From Desulfovibrionales bacterium (GTDB lineage: Bacteria > Desulfobacterota > Desulfovibrionia > Desulfovibrionales > Desulfomicrobiaceae): a DNA stretch of 64,000 nt. Each line of letters starts with the position of its first letter. Within the stretch, counting starts at the first letter, position 1. The position numbers and the translations under genes are program-made. The notes below the pieces were generated by a model. It did no database searches and had not been told where the DNA came from. It saw nothing but the letters and a program-made list of their open reading frames with translations. The stretch is from NCBI GenBank assembly GCA_012729655.1, contig JAAYCS010000155.1:1-64000 (forward strand), given 5' to 3'. Shown in pieces: positions 14,370-23,146 of this stretch.

Positions 14370-16403
14370 TCAGAATCCGCTGTGATGATCCAGGGGGATG
14401 TCCACCGTGAAGACGGTTCCTGGCCCTCTGCCTGCTCCCGGGGGCAGAGGGGGGAAATCGGCATCGGCGGGCAGGGGACTGTCCACCCGGATCTCGCCCA
14501 TGTGGTCCTTGATGATGCCAAAGGACACGGAAAGCCCCAACCCCGTGCCTTGGCCCACGGCCTTGGTGGTGAAGAACGGATCGAAAATCTTTTTCTTGGC
14601 TGCCTCGTCAATGCCCATTCCGCTGTCCATGACTTGCATGGTCACGATGCCCTGCGGCGTGTTCAACTGGGTGCTGACCACGATGACCCCGCCGCCTTTG
14701 GGAATGGCGTCCTTGGCGTTGTTCAGAAGATTGAGCCAGACCTGTTTGAGTCGTTCCGGATCGCCATAAATGATGGGGAAGCTGTCGTCGAGTCGGGTCA
14801 CGATCTCCACCCGGTCCAGGGAAAAGGAATGCCTCACCAGGCTGACCGACTCCATCACTGAATTGTTGAAGCACATTTCCCGCTTGTCCGACACGGCCTG
14901 ACGGGAGAACCCCAGCAAATCGGCCACGATCTTGCGGCAGACCTTGGCCTGCTTCTCGATGATGCCCAGATCCTGGGCCTGCTGGCTCTCGGGTGGCGTG
15001 TCATCCTTGAGCAGCTGGGCATAACCCAGGATGATGCCCAGGGGAGTGTTGATCTCATGGGCCACCCCGCCGGCCAGTTTGCCGATGGATTCCATTTTCT
15101 GGGCCTGGATGAGCTGTTGCTCGTATGCCTTGATGTCGGTGATGTCCCGGTCCATGCGCATGAGACCAACGATGTGTCCGGATTCGTCGTGAACCGGAAT
15201 CTGGACCACATGAAACCACTTCTGTCCTTTCTGCCCGTCCACGCGCTCCTGCCTGTCCACCCGCTTGCCCGTGACCAGGACTTCGCGGCCTTCCAGATTC
15301 CTGCGTTCTGCTTCGTCTTCGGGAAAAAGATGAAAGTCATTGAGCCCTTGGATTTCAGCCACGCTTTTACCCACACTTTGGGCAAAGGCACGGTTGGCTG
15401 CCTGATAGACCATACGTGTGTCCACCATGGAAATGAGATCAGGGTTCATGTCCAGGACCGTGGACAACAGCCGTTGCTGGCGGGTCAAGATCTGCTGCGC
15501 CTCCCGTAATCCCCGGATATGGTCCCGCAGTGTGTAGGCCATGAAGTCGAAGGTTTCGGACAGGTCCTGGATCTCGTCGCCCACGCTCTGCTGGAATACG
15601 GGACAGTCATGGCAACTGGCCGGCTTGGGACCGAGCTTGCAGGCATGGCTGGCGCATTTGGTCTCGGGGATGAGCCAGCACCTGCGCATGCGGTCCTGAT
15701 GGGCCGGACACTCATTTTCACGGCAGTGCATGATCTCCCAGCAGAAATGCTCCTTTGGCAGAATTGCCAGGGTTTCGAGGCTGCCGGTGACCAGTTCCTC
15801 GGCGTGGCTTCGCAATTCACCCAACCGCTGGGTCACGGTGCGGGCAAAAATGCTGCCCAGAGCCATGGCCGCCAGCAGCACTCCACCGAACATGGTGGCG
15901 ATGGCTGAAACGAGCTGGCGGGTCGTGCCGCTGATGCGGGACTTGGAAAGCCCAACCCGGACCGTGCCGATGCGTTCGCCGGCGACCACGACGGGTGCGG
16001 CAAAATCGTAGATGAATATCTGGCCCGTATCGAGCAACTGGACATGAATCCCCTGCTCGTCACCCACGGCATTGGCCTGCATCAGGTCCACGGGAAAACC
16101 CTTTGGAAAGGAATGGGTGACCACTCGTCCGTCGGCGTTTTGCACAAAGGCATAGACCATGTCCCCAGTTTCCCCGACCATGTTGCGCAGGCGCAGATAG
16201 TCCTGGGCCAGCAGGGGATCCACGGCCCGTGCGGCAAGGCTTTCGGCCATGGCGATTCCACGGAGCTTGTTCTCTTCCACCATGGCGGTGGATGTCATCC
16301 TGGCCACCACGGGCAAAAGAACCAGGGCCATGCCGAGAACGATGGCGATGATGCCCAGATTGAGCTTGGTCTCGAATTTAAGCCGGGAAAAAAGGGTTTT
16401 CAC
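14370..16403 (-). CDS. Membrane histidine kinase with Cys-rich two-CW-like linker and PAS domain
   Basis: A 677-residue kinase from GTG 16403, overlapping the upstream stop by 4 bp, with AGGAGA upstream. The first membrane span is at 14-34 and the second at 164-187, with a 130-residue extracytoplasmic sensor between them. Where a HAMP domain would normally lie, residues 219-270 hold eight cysteines (221, 227, 232, 242, 250, 255, 264, 267), including FCWEIMHC and RRCW, resembling the two-CW domain. A PAS domain follows (about 305-425), then HisKA with H449 in GVAHEINTPL and HATPase_c (LLNNAKDAI, DSGMGI, GQGTGLGLSV). The Cys cluster suggests redox or metal control (inference). Confidence 0.92.
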   Translation of the reverse strand: MKTLFSRLKFETKLNLGIIAIVLGMALVLLPVVARMTSTAMVEENKLRGIAMAESLAARAVDPLLAQDYLRLRNMVGETGDMVYAFVQNADGRVVTHSFPKGFPVDLMQANAVGDEQGIHVQLLDTGQIFIYDFAAPVVVAGERIGTVRVGLSKSRISGTTRQLVSAIATMFGGVLLAAMALGSIFARTVTQRLGELRSHAEELVTGSLETLAILPKEHFCWEIMHCRENECPAHQDRMRRCWLIPETKCASHACKLGPKPASCHDCPVFQQSVGDEIQDLSETFDFMAYTLRDHIRGLREAQQILTRQQRLLSTVLDMNPDLISMVDTRMVYQAANRAFAQSVGKSVAEIQGLNDFHLFPEDEAERRNLEGREVLVTGKRVDRQERVDGQKGQKWFHVVQIPVHDESGHIVGLMRMDRDITDIKAYEQQLIQAQKMESIGKLAGGVAHEINTPLGIILGYAQLLKDDTPPESQQAQDLGIIEKQAKVCRKIVADLLGFSRQAVSDKREMCFNNSVMESVSLVRHSFSLDRVEIVTRLDDSFPIIYGDPERLKQVWLNLLNNAKDAIPKGGGVIVVSTQLNTPQGIVTMQVMDSGMGIDEAAKKKIFDPFFTTKAVGQGTGLGLSVSFGIIKDHMGEIRVDSPLPADADFPPLPPGAGRGPGTVFTVDIPLDHHSGF

Positions 16404-17323
16404 CGCCCTATCTCTCCTAGCCCCAGAGCCTTCTCCAAATCGCGCACCGACTGGTAATCCTCGTCCCGGGCGCTGATGATGCCAACCATGCCCGCCGGCT
16501 TCAGGATTGCGGCGTCCTCGGCTCGACGCATGTCCAGATCGAACAGGGCCTTGGCTATCTTGTCCTTGACCGACGGGTCGAATCCCCTGCGCGCGGAATA
16601 CACCCAGCCCGGGTATGGTCTGCTCTCGGCCAGAACCCGGATCTGGTCCAGGTCGATTTTGTCCCGGACCACGGAAAGCGTTCCCTTGCGGATCGTGCCC
16701 ACGTCGTAGGCCCCGGCGTAGACTGCCAAAACCACCGACTCCTGCTTCCCTCCCGCCCCCGATGCAAAGGCAATTTCCCGGAAGTCCTCCCGCCGGATGC
16801 CGTGTTCGTAGAAGTGGCCGAGTGGGTACAAATAGCCGCCAGCCGATGCCGGATCCACGGCGATAAGCCGCTTGCCCCGGCAATCCTCGATGCTTCTGAT
16901 GGCCGGGTTGTCGACACGCACGATGATCTGTCCGGAAAAATCAGCACCGCCTTCGGGCTCGACAATGCGGGCAAAGGCCTCGGAGCCGAAGCGGGCCATG
17001 GTGGTGTAGACAAAGGGGTTGGTGAAGGAAATATCGATTTCCCCGCGCTCCACCATCCTGATGTGCTCGGCAAAGGTATCGGGGAAAACCTGGCGGAATG
17101 GCACACCTGTCTTGTGCCGCAGGTATTCAAGCAATCGGCGGTGGCGTTCGAAGGACACAGAGTGGGAATACTGGGGCAGGTAGGCATAGGTCACGGCCTT
17201 GTCATGCCCCGGAGGAGAAACCGTTTCGACCCGGAACATGTCCACGGTCACGACAGGCTCATTTTCGCCGCAACCGGACAATGCCGCAAGAAAAAGAAAA
17301 ACGACGGCCCGCACCAGGAACAT
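16400..17323 (-). CDS. PhnD-like periplasmic binding lipoprotein
   Basis: A 307-residue protein of the phosphate/phosphonate/phosphite-binding PhnD family. An N-terminal lipoprotein signal ends in LSGC with lipidated C18. The body shows YLPQYSHSVSFERHRRLLEYL, the ligand-site segment ISFTNPFVYTTM, and CRGKRLIAVDPASAGGYLYP, with a C-terminal EDAAILKPAGMVGI region. It is the first gene of the operon and overlaps the histidine kinase by 4 bp, with no ABC permease or ATPase nearby. It therefore probably acts as a sensor subunit handing its ligand state to the kinase rather than as a transporter (inference). The ligand cannot be read from sequence. Confidence 0.88.
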   Translation of the reverse strand: MFLVRAVVFLFLAALSGCGENEPVVTVDMFRVETVSPPGHDKAVTYAYLPQYSHSVSFERHRRLLEYLRHKTGVPFRQVFPDTFAEHIRMVERGEIDISFTNPFVYTTMARFGSEAFARIVEPEGGADFSGQIIVRVDNPAIRSIEDCRGKRLIAVDPASAGGYLYPLGHFYEHGIRREDFREIAFASGAGGKQESVVLAVYAGAYDVGTIRKGTLSVVRDKIDLDQIRVLAESRPYPGWVYSARRGFDPSVKDKIAKALFDLDMRRAEDAAILKPAGMVGIISARDEDYQSVRDLEKALGLGEIGR

Positions 17324-17537
17324 GCTTCACCACCCAGCGTACTTCCTTCGATGCTGCGACAGTATGCCAAAGAACCATGTCGGACAACACAAAGGTTCCA
17401 TCCCAAAGTGTCCGGGCAGTCAACCACACCGGTCGAAAATCCCTCCTTGCATGAGGTCCCCACCCCTGGCCCTTGCTGGAACCCGGGTGACGCTGTATCA
17501 ACAACACGACTCCATACCTCAACGCCCCGGAGGGCCC

Positions 17538-18398
17538 ATGCATTCGGTCAGAAAACTCGCCAGAATCGATTTCAATATACCCGGCGTAAAAGTGGTCGGG
17601 ATGGAGCTGATAACCCTGCTCAATGCCCCGGAACCGAACATGGTCGAGATCGCCCGCACCGCCGAACTGGACCCGGCTGTTCTGGGATCCATCCTGGCCT
17701 GCGCCAATTCTCCGCTCTACGGAGGCATAACGGAAGTGGTCGACTTGCGGGTGGCCCTGCCCAGACTGGGCCTCAAAGAAATTCGGCGCATCATTTTTCA
17801 TGTCGTGCTGGAGTCGGCCTTTCGCTCCGACAATGCCGAAGCCAACACGGTGTTGCGCGAACTCTGGCGCCTGAGTCTGACCGTTGCCCTGATCATGCAG
17901 CGCCTCATACCCGACTGTCCGCAAGTGCGCAGCCTCCCGGTGGACAGGTTGGCCATGGTTTATCCCCTGGGACTCATGCACTCTATCGGCATTCCGGTCC
18001 TGCTCATCAATTTCTTTGATATTTTCGCGAAAGTCCTGCGCGAGGGGGTGGACCCATCCCAACCCCAGATGTTCCATCGGGAAAAGGGGCTTTTCGACGG
18101 ATTCGACCACTGCGTCCTGGGGTCGGAACTGGTCAGCCGCTGGGGCTTTCCGGACTTCTTCTGCGATGTGATTGGCGCTTACCATCAGGCGAACCCGGAC
18201 CTCAACGCGCACAGCCGCGTTCTGCACTCGCTGCTCCGCTATGCGCGCTATCTTGCCGCGGACCTTGTCGCAGCCGATGACACGCACCAGGACTACTGGC
18301 TGCAGGGAAACATGCTGGACACCTCGTCGGTGGATCCCGTGTCGGTCATGGCCGATGTCATCGACCAGATCAGCAACATCCCGCTCATGCTGAAATGA
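17538..18398 (+). CDS. HDOD domain protein
   Basis: A 286-residue protein made of an HDOD domain (ARTAELDPAVLGSILACANSPLYGG, LRVALPRLGLKEIRRII, GLMHSIGIPVLL, SRWGFPDFFCDVIGAYH). HDOD domains resemble HD phosphohydrolases but lack the full metal site; such proteins occur in signalling and motility control. ATG 17538 has CGGAGG six bases upstream; the frame is open further 5' but without a ribosome site. Divergent from the PhnD-kinase operon across a 214-bp gap in which no clear promoter was identified. Confidence 0.85.
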   Translation: MHSVRKLARIDFNIPGVKVVGMELITLLNAPEPNMVEIARTAELDPAVLGSILACANSPLYGGITEVVDLRVALPRLGLKEIRRIIFHVVLESAFRSDNAEANTVLRELWRLSLTVALIMQRLIPDCPQVRSLPVDRLAMVYPLGLMHSIGIPVLLINFFDIFAKVLREGVDPSQPQMFHREKGLFDGFDHCVLGSELVSRWGFPDFFCDVIGAYHQANPDLNAHSRVLHSLLRYARYLAADLVAADDTHQDYWLQGNMLDTSSVDPVSVMADVIDQISNIPLMLK

Positions 18399-18526
18399 CG
18401 GAGACAGGCCCTTTCAGCAATTCCACAGCCCACTGGCCGCGTCCCGGCATGGAGCCGGCCATGCATGAAGGCATCGGCTGAGGCATGCCCTTCCGGCTCG
18501 GCCGCGCTGTGCGCGGCCGATTGCGA

Positions 18527-19783
18527 TTAGAATCGGTAGGTCAGGCTGAGACCGCCCATGTGCGCATGGGCATCTTCCCGCGTCAGCTCGACGATGCCCT
18601 CCCGGGGAGTCCTCGGCTCGTAATCGCGGTCCTTCATCCACAGGTAGCCATAGGACACGTCCGCGGTCCAGGCCTCGTTTATCCTCCATCCTGCGCCCAG
18701 GGTCACGATCTGGCGGTCGGTGCAGGGCACGGCGAAATCCTCGTAATCGTCGTTGACCGGGGACTGGTCGTAAACATAGCCGGCACGCAGGGCCACGGTA
18801 TCCGTCAGGGCGTACTCGGCGCCGAACTCGAAGCGCCAGGTGTTGCTCCAGTGCTTGGGGGCGGAGACGTCGCCCAGAATCTCGTCGTACTCGATGACCA
18901 GTTCCTTGTAGGCGCTCCAGTTCGTCCACACGGCGTCAAACTCGAGGCTCAGACGGTCCATGGGCTTGACCATGACGCCCATGGTCACGGACTCGGGCAC
19001 GGGCTCGGTGCCGGAGACATCGATGCTGTCCTTGAGAGGGGTCATGGAGAGCGGGACGACACCCTTCTGGCTGAACTCGGCCTCCCCGTCGACCGTGAGC
19101 TGGATCTCGCTGCGCCACAGGATGCCGAAAGCAAGCCAGTCATAGGGGCGGTAACGGGCAGCCAGGCTCATGCCGTACCCCCACCCGTCGGCGGATATCT
19201 CCTGCTTGATGTCGCCCGTGTTCGTCGCCGGGTTGTATGCCCTGAGAACGTCCGAGGTCATGTGGTATCCGAAGTCCAGGTAGGTCATGTCCACGCCAAC
19301 GGCCAGGGAGAAGGCGTCGGAGAACTTCATGGCCAGATTGGGGGTGAAGCTCACGGACTTGATGGCAGCGTAGGAGCAACTGTAGCGTCCGGCCCAGGTG
19401 TCGGGGTCGTCGTAGTCCGTGCCCAGGCCCACGCGCGAGAACATGCCCATGCCGAACCAGTAGTTGTCCGAGAGCTGCCGGGTGTAGTACATGGTCGGCA
19501 GGGGCCAGACGTGGTCCGCGAAGTCCATGCTTTCGAGGCCTTCCTGATGGACGTCCATGGTCGCCGAGGGGGCCACGGCCGTGAAGCCGAGCTGGAACTG
19601 GTCGCCAGGCAGGTCCGTGATGGCCGCCGGGTTGTAGGCCACGGCCGAAGGGTCCGCATCCCTGGCCACCATTGCCCCGCCCAGGGCGTTGCCCCTGGCA
19701 CTCCATTCGTAGATTCCGTATCCCGCCGCCCAGACCTGCCACGGCATGAGCGCCAACACCAAGCCCACGATCCATCTGCGCAT
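18527..19783 (-). CDS. FadL/OMPP1-type outer membrane transport protein
   Basis: A 418-residue outer membrane beta-barrel. Signal peptide: residues 1-19 (RRWIVGLVLALMPWQVWA, cleaved before AGYGIYEW). The FadL-family N-terminal plug signature is present: WSARGNALGGAMVARDADPSAVAYNPAAIT. Alternating aromatic/hydrophobic strands follow, and the chain ends LTYRF with a C-terminal Phe as in barrel proteins. FadL proteins let hydrophobic molecules such as long-chain fatty acids or aromatics cross the outer membrane. A PAS/HTH regulator is transcribed divergently 147 bp away and may control it (inference). A GC-rich palindrome at 18497-18519 after the stop may act as terminator. Confidence 0.92.
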   Translation of the reverse strand: MRRWIVGLVLALMPWQVWAAGYGIYEWSARGNALGGAMVARDADPSAVAYNPAAITDLPGDQFQLGFTAVAPSATMDVHQEGLESMDFADHVWPLPTMYYTRQLSDNYWFGMGMFSRVGLGTDYDDPDTWAGRYSCSYAAIKSVSFTPNLAMKFSDAFSLAVGVDMTYLDFGYHMTSDVLRAYNPATNTGDIKQEISADGWGYGMSLAARYRPYDWLAFGILWRSEIQLTVDGEAEFSQKGVVPLSMTPLKDSIDVSGTEPVPESVTMGVMVKPMDRLSLEFDAVWTNWSAYKELVIEYDEILGDVSAPKHWSNTWRFEFGAEYALTDTVALRAGYVYDQSPVNDDYEDFAVPCTDRQIVTLGAGWRINEAWTADVSYGYLWMKDRDYEPRTPREGIVELTREDAHAHMGGLSLTYRF

Positions 19784-19856
19784 CTCTTCCCTCCCTCTTG
19801 TGATTTTCCCGGCCGAAGTTGACAGGGCCCGGCGACTGTAGCAGGCAAAGATAAAA

Positions 19857-19888
19857 ATTCAATGAATCGTGATGCAATAATTATTCAT
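19857..19888. promoter_or_regulatory. Palindromes in the fadL-like / PAS regulator divergent region
   Basis: Within the AT-rich divergent gap lie ATTCA-A-TGAAT (19857-19867) and a second ATTCAT (19883-19888). The ATGAAT of the first and the distal ATTCAT form a larger inverted repeat around an AATAATTATT palindrome. Its place between the porin gene and a regulator with a CI-type helix-turn-helix suggests operator sites (inference). Confidence 0.4.
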
Positions 19889-19930
19889 ATTTCATTAATA
19901 CCCCGAACCCCCTTCATTCCCGGTGAATCC

Positions 19931-21562
19931 ATGAACCGCTCCGACCTCGTCGCGTTTTATGCCCCCCGTCTCGAAAGCATGTCGGACCCTGCCCTGGTCA
20001 TGGACCAGGGCGGCAACGTGCTCTACGCCAACCGCACCCTGCGGGAAATGGGCAACACCCCGTCCGGCGCACTTGCGCCCGGGGATCTCACGGAAGAGCT
20101 CAGATCCTTGGTCCGCGACTGGGAGCTCCAAAAGCCCGAAGACGATCGGCCTCCTGTGCGGGAATTCCGGCTGCGCGTCGTCCTGCCCGACGGGGCGGGC
20201 ACGCGCCACGTGAACTGGAAGTGCGCGGCCGTCCCCGCCGCCGACGGCATTGCGGCGCTGGCCTGGGGGACATTCAAGTCCACGGGTCCGGGCCGGGAGA
20301 TGGGTTTCACCGTCCTGTCCAGCGGCATCATTCAGGCCGCCAGCCCCGCCCTGTGCACTGTCTGCGGCTATTCGCGGGACGAGCTGGTCGGTCGCCTGGC
20401 CCGGCATTTCTACTACACGGCCGCCTCGCGCCGACGCATCGTCAACCAGCTGAACGAACGCAGCGAGGTGGAGAACGGCGTCGTGACCTTGCGCCGCAAG
20501 GACGGCTCGCCCCTGACCCTGTGGTACAGCGCCGAGGCCATCCGCGACGGCAGTGGCCAGATCCAGGCCTACAGCGGATTTTTCCAGCAGCGGCCATTCC
20601 CCTTCTTGTCCAAGCTGGCGGGGGAATTCTCCCTCATCGTCGACGCCCTGCCCGACCTGGCCTGGGTCAGCAGCCGCGACCTGCGCATCGTCGCCGCCAA
20701 CCAGGCCTATCTGCAGGCCTACGGCCGGACCCGCGAAGAGGTCATCGGCCGCACCGAGTACGACTTCTTGGAGCCGCGGCAGGCCCGCTTCCCCATCGAG
20801 GCGGCCATCAAGGTCTTCGACGAGAAGCAGGAGCTTCTTCACCCGGCGGTCCCTCATCTCGCGGACCCGCAGGTCTGGTATCGCGTCATCCGCCGGCCCA
20901 TCTTCGACGACGACCGGCAGGAAGTCATCGGTCTGCTGGGCATTGCCCAGGACATCACCACCAAGGTCCTGCAGGAAAACGCATTCATGGAGCAGTTGCG
21001 AGCCTGCACCGAGGATGTGGTCGTGGTCACCGATGACCAGGGCAGGATCCTGCGGCGCTCCACGCAAACCCTGAATCCCTCCATTTATGGACGCCCTGGG
21101 CTTTACGACGCCTACACCCTGGACATGCGACCCGTCCTCGACCTCCTGCATGCCGCGGACCTGCCCGCTGTCCGCCAGGCCATGCACGTGGTCATGCGTG
21201 AACACCGCGAGCAGTATCTGGAGTGCCGCATCCGCAACCAGGCTGGCAGCTATTCGACGGTCATGGCCAGGCTGATCTTCAATGACTCCATCTACGGTGA
21301 GCCACGCATGTACGTAGTGGCCCGGGACATTTCTGAACTGAAGGGTCTCCGCGGGGTCTCGCTGGTCATCGAGCGGCTCAAGAAAGCCTCGGGATCACGT
21401 ACGGATCGGGAATTGGCCTCCTTTCTGAATGTCTCGGCCGCGTCCATCTCCAACGCCCGCAGAAACCTCCGCATCCCTCCGGATTGGATCATTGACACCG
21501 GCCTGCGGACCGGAACGTCCATCGACTGGATTGTTTCCGGCAGCGGTTCTGCCCCGGGCTGA
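19931..21562 (+). CDS. Multi-PAS sensor with phage CI repressor-type HTH domain
   Basis: About 543 residues. Three to four PAS-like domains follow one another: a divergent one from residue 15 (DPALVMDQGGNVLYANRTLREMG), one around 130-230 (SGIIQAASPALCTVCGYSRDELVG), one around 240-365 (LPDLAWVSSRDLRIVAANQAYL, closing GIAQDITTK) and a degenerate fourth. The last 65 residues (IERLKKASGSRTDRELASFLNV, SNARRNLRIPPDWI, TGTSIDWIVSG) match the CI repressor N-terminal HTH family. No kinase or sigma54 module is present. ATG 19931 fits the first PAS start; ATG 19862 upstream is also in frame but lies in the operator-like palindromes. Probably a one-component regulator of the divergent porin (inference). 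Confidence 0.85.
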   Translation: MNRSDLVAFYAPRLESMSDPALVMDQGGNVLYANRTLREMGNTPSGALAPGDLTEELRSLVRDWELQKPEDDRPPVREFRLRVVLPDGAGTRHVNWKCAAVPAADGIAALAWGTFKSTGPGREMGFTVLSSGIIQAASPALCTVCGYSRDELVGRLARHFYYTAASRRRIVNQLNERSEVENGVVTLRRKDGSPLTLWYSAEAIRDGSGQIQAYSGFFQQRPFPFLSKLAGEFSLIVDALPDLAWVSSRDLRIVAANQAYLQAYGRTREEVIGRTEYDFLEPRQARFPIEAAIKVFDEKQELLHPAVPHLADPQVWYRVIRRPIFDDDRQEVIGLLGIAQDITTKVLQENAFMEQLRACTEDVVVVTDDQGRILRRSTQTLNPSIYGRPGLYDAYTLDMRPVLDLLHAADLPAVRQAMHVVMREHREQYLECRIRNQAGSYSTVMARLIFNDSIYGEPRMYVVARDISELKGLRGVSLVIERLKKASGSRTDRELASFLNVSAASISNARRNLRIPPDWIIDTGLRTGTSIDWIVSGSGSAPG

Positions 21563-21658
21563 GGTCGTGGGCCAAGGAATTCCCATCGTTGCTCTCATGT
21601 TGTGCTTGGCGCACGACACGCGTACACGGATAACGCAACATCCATGTGTATGTGAGGT

Positions 21659-22987
21659 ATGATCGTGAAAACAATACATTATCTTGTTTGCATACTCCTT
21701 TTGACCTCGGCCTGTGCCGGAAATCAGGCAAAGTCCACCCGTCCGGCCGAATGGCTGGCCCTCAATCAGGAGTTCATCCGCTTGTACGCGCAGGGGGACT
21801 ATGACAGGGCATTGATCACAGCCCAGAGGGAAGTGGATCTGGCCGGGGGATTTTCTCCGAGAGAAAATGCTGACTTAGCAACCTCGCTGAACAACCTGGG
21901 AGTAGCCTTCACTGCCCTGGGCCGCTTCGCCGAGGCCGAGTCTCCGCTGCGGCGGGCCCTGGCCATGCGCGAGAAGTTGTTGGGATTCAATCACCTGGAA
22001 GTAGCCACAACCCTTGGGAATCTTGGCGAGCTCTACGCGGCCCGGAACATGCCTTCCGAAGCGGAAGACGCGTTCATCCGGGCTTTGGAAATCCGCGAGG
22101 CCGCATTGGGTCCGGAAAATCCCGACTTGGCCGACACCCTGCACAACCTGGGAAAGCTTTACTATCAGAAGGGACTCCTGGACCAGGGCGAGACCTCGCT
22201 CAAGCGCGCCTTGCTGATCCGCGAAAAAACCCTCGGACCGGACAGCGCGCACGTGGGACAGACCCTCGACAACCTGGCAGGCATTGCCCAAACCCGCCGT
22301 GAGTACCACAAAGCCCAGATCCTGCTGGAACGCTCCCTGGCCATCAAGGAGAAAGCCCTTGGACCTGATCATCCCTGGCTCATGAACACCCTGACCAACC
22401 TGACAGAAACCCTCATGGCCCAGGGGCAGGTGGCCGACGCCGAATCAGTCATCCGCCGGGCCGTCGCCATCGGAGAAAAGGTCTATGGCCCTGAAAACGT
22501 GACCATGGCCGTACCCCTGACCACCCTCGGCAACCTGGCCACTGCCCAGGGCAAGTACCAGGAGGCAGAACAGGTGTATGTCAGAGCCCTGAACCTCCGA
22601 GCCAGGGCCCTCCCTGCGGATCATATGGACATGGCCCTTTCCCTGGGCAATCTGGCCACCCTCTATTATCTGCAGGAACGCTTCACCGAAGCGGAGCCCC
22701 TGTACGAACGCGCTCTGGCCATCAGCGAGGCGCAACTCGGCCCGGACCACGCCGATGTGGCCCAACTCCTGCATAACGTTGGCGTTCTCAATCGCAAGCT
22801 CGGCAATCTGGACCAGGCGGAAACCAACTTTCTGCGCGCCCTGGCCATCCGCGAGAAGGTCTTCGGCATGTCCGACCCCCTGGTCGCCGAGACGCTGGAG
22901 GCCCTGGCCATAGTTCTCAGAGAAAACGGGGACGCGATTGGAGCCATCCAGTATGCCGATCGCGCCAAGGCCATTCGTGTCAAATAA
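21659..22987 (+). CDS. Kinesin-light-chain-type TPR lipoprotein
   Basis: A 442-residue lipoprotein: signal segment with lipobox LTSAC, lipidated C19, then about nine 42-residue TPR repeats of the kinesin light chain type. Each has an N-L-G/A helix A (NNLGVAFTALGRF, GNLGELYAARNM, HNLGKLYYQKGL) and an AL.IREK.LG.(D/E)HP helix B. Such repeats form a protein-binding solenoid; the partner is unknown. GTG 21665 may be the true start: GAGG is seven bases before it but only one base before ATG 21659. Same strand as motA, 158 bp upstream of it. Confidence 0.88.
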   Translation: MIVKTIHYLVCILLLTSACAGNQAKSTRPAEWLALNQEFIRLYAQGDYDRALITAQREVDLAGGFSPRENADLATSLNNLGVAFTALGRFAEAESPLRRALAMREKLLGFNHLEVATTLGNLGELYAARNMPSEAEDAFIRALEIREAALGPENPDLADTLHNLGKLYYQKGLLDQGETSLKRALLIREKTLGPDSAHVGQTLDNLAGIAQTRREYHKAQILLERSLAIKEKALGPDHPWLMNTLTNLTETLMAQGQVADAESVIRRAVAIGEKVYGPENVTMAVPLTTLGNLATAQGKYQEAEQVYVRALNLRARALPADHMDMALSLGNLATLYYLQERFTEAEPLYERALAISEAQLGPDHADVAQLLHNVGVLNRKLGNLDQAETNFLRALAIREKVFGMSDPLVAETLEALAIVLRENGDAIGAIQYADRAKAIRVK

Positions 22988-23146
22988 TCCCAGAAGGATG
23001 TGCCGTGTTCGAACCGAAAAATTGACACTGCCAATCCACGCGTGCGCGGAATAGACGTTTTCCTGTTTTTCCGTTAGGCCTCTCCGCAGAGAATCACAGG
23101 TCTGAACCATGAACTTATTCGAACAGAAAGAAAGGGTTGCAGCGTA

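Noticed and set aside
12831-14861. 676-codon plus-strand open frame
   Set aside because: Antisense to the phosphotransferase, receiver and kinase genes, all of which have clear domains; the translated product matches nothing known and has no ribosome site.
19862-19930. Upstream ATG 19862 as the start of the PAS regulator
   Set aside because: It has no ribosome site, lies within palindromes and adds residues unlike any PAS N-terminus; ATG 19931 was preferred, though not certain.
23022-23055. TTGACA upstream of motA as a sigma70 promoter
   Set aside because: The -35 match is perfect, but no acceptable -10 sequence lies 16-18 bp downstream.
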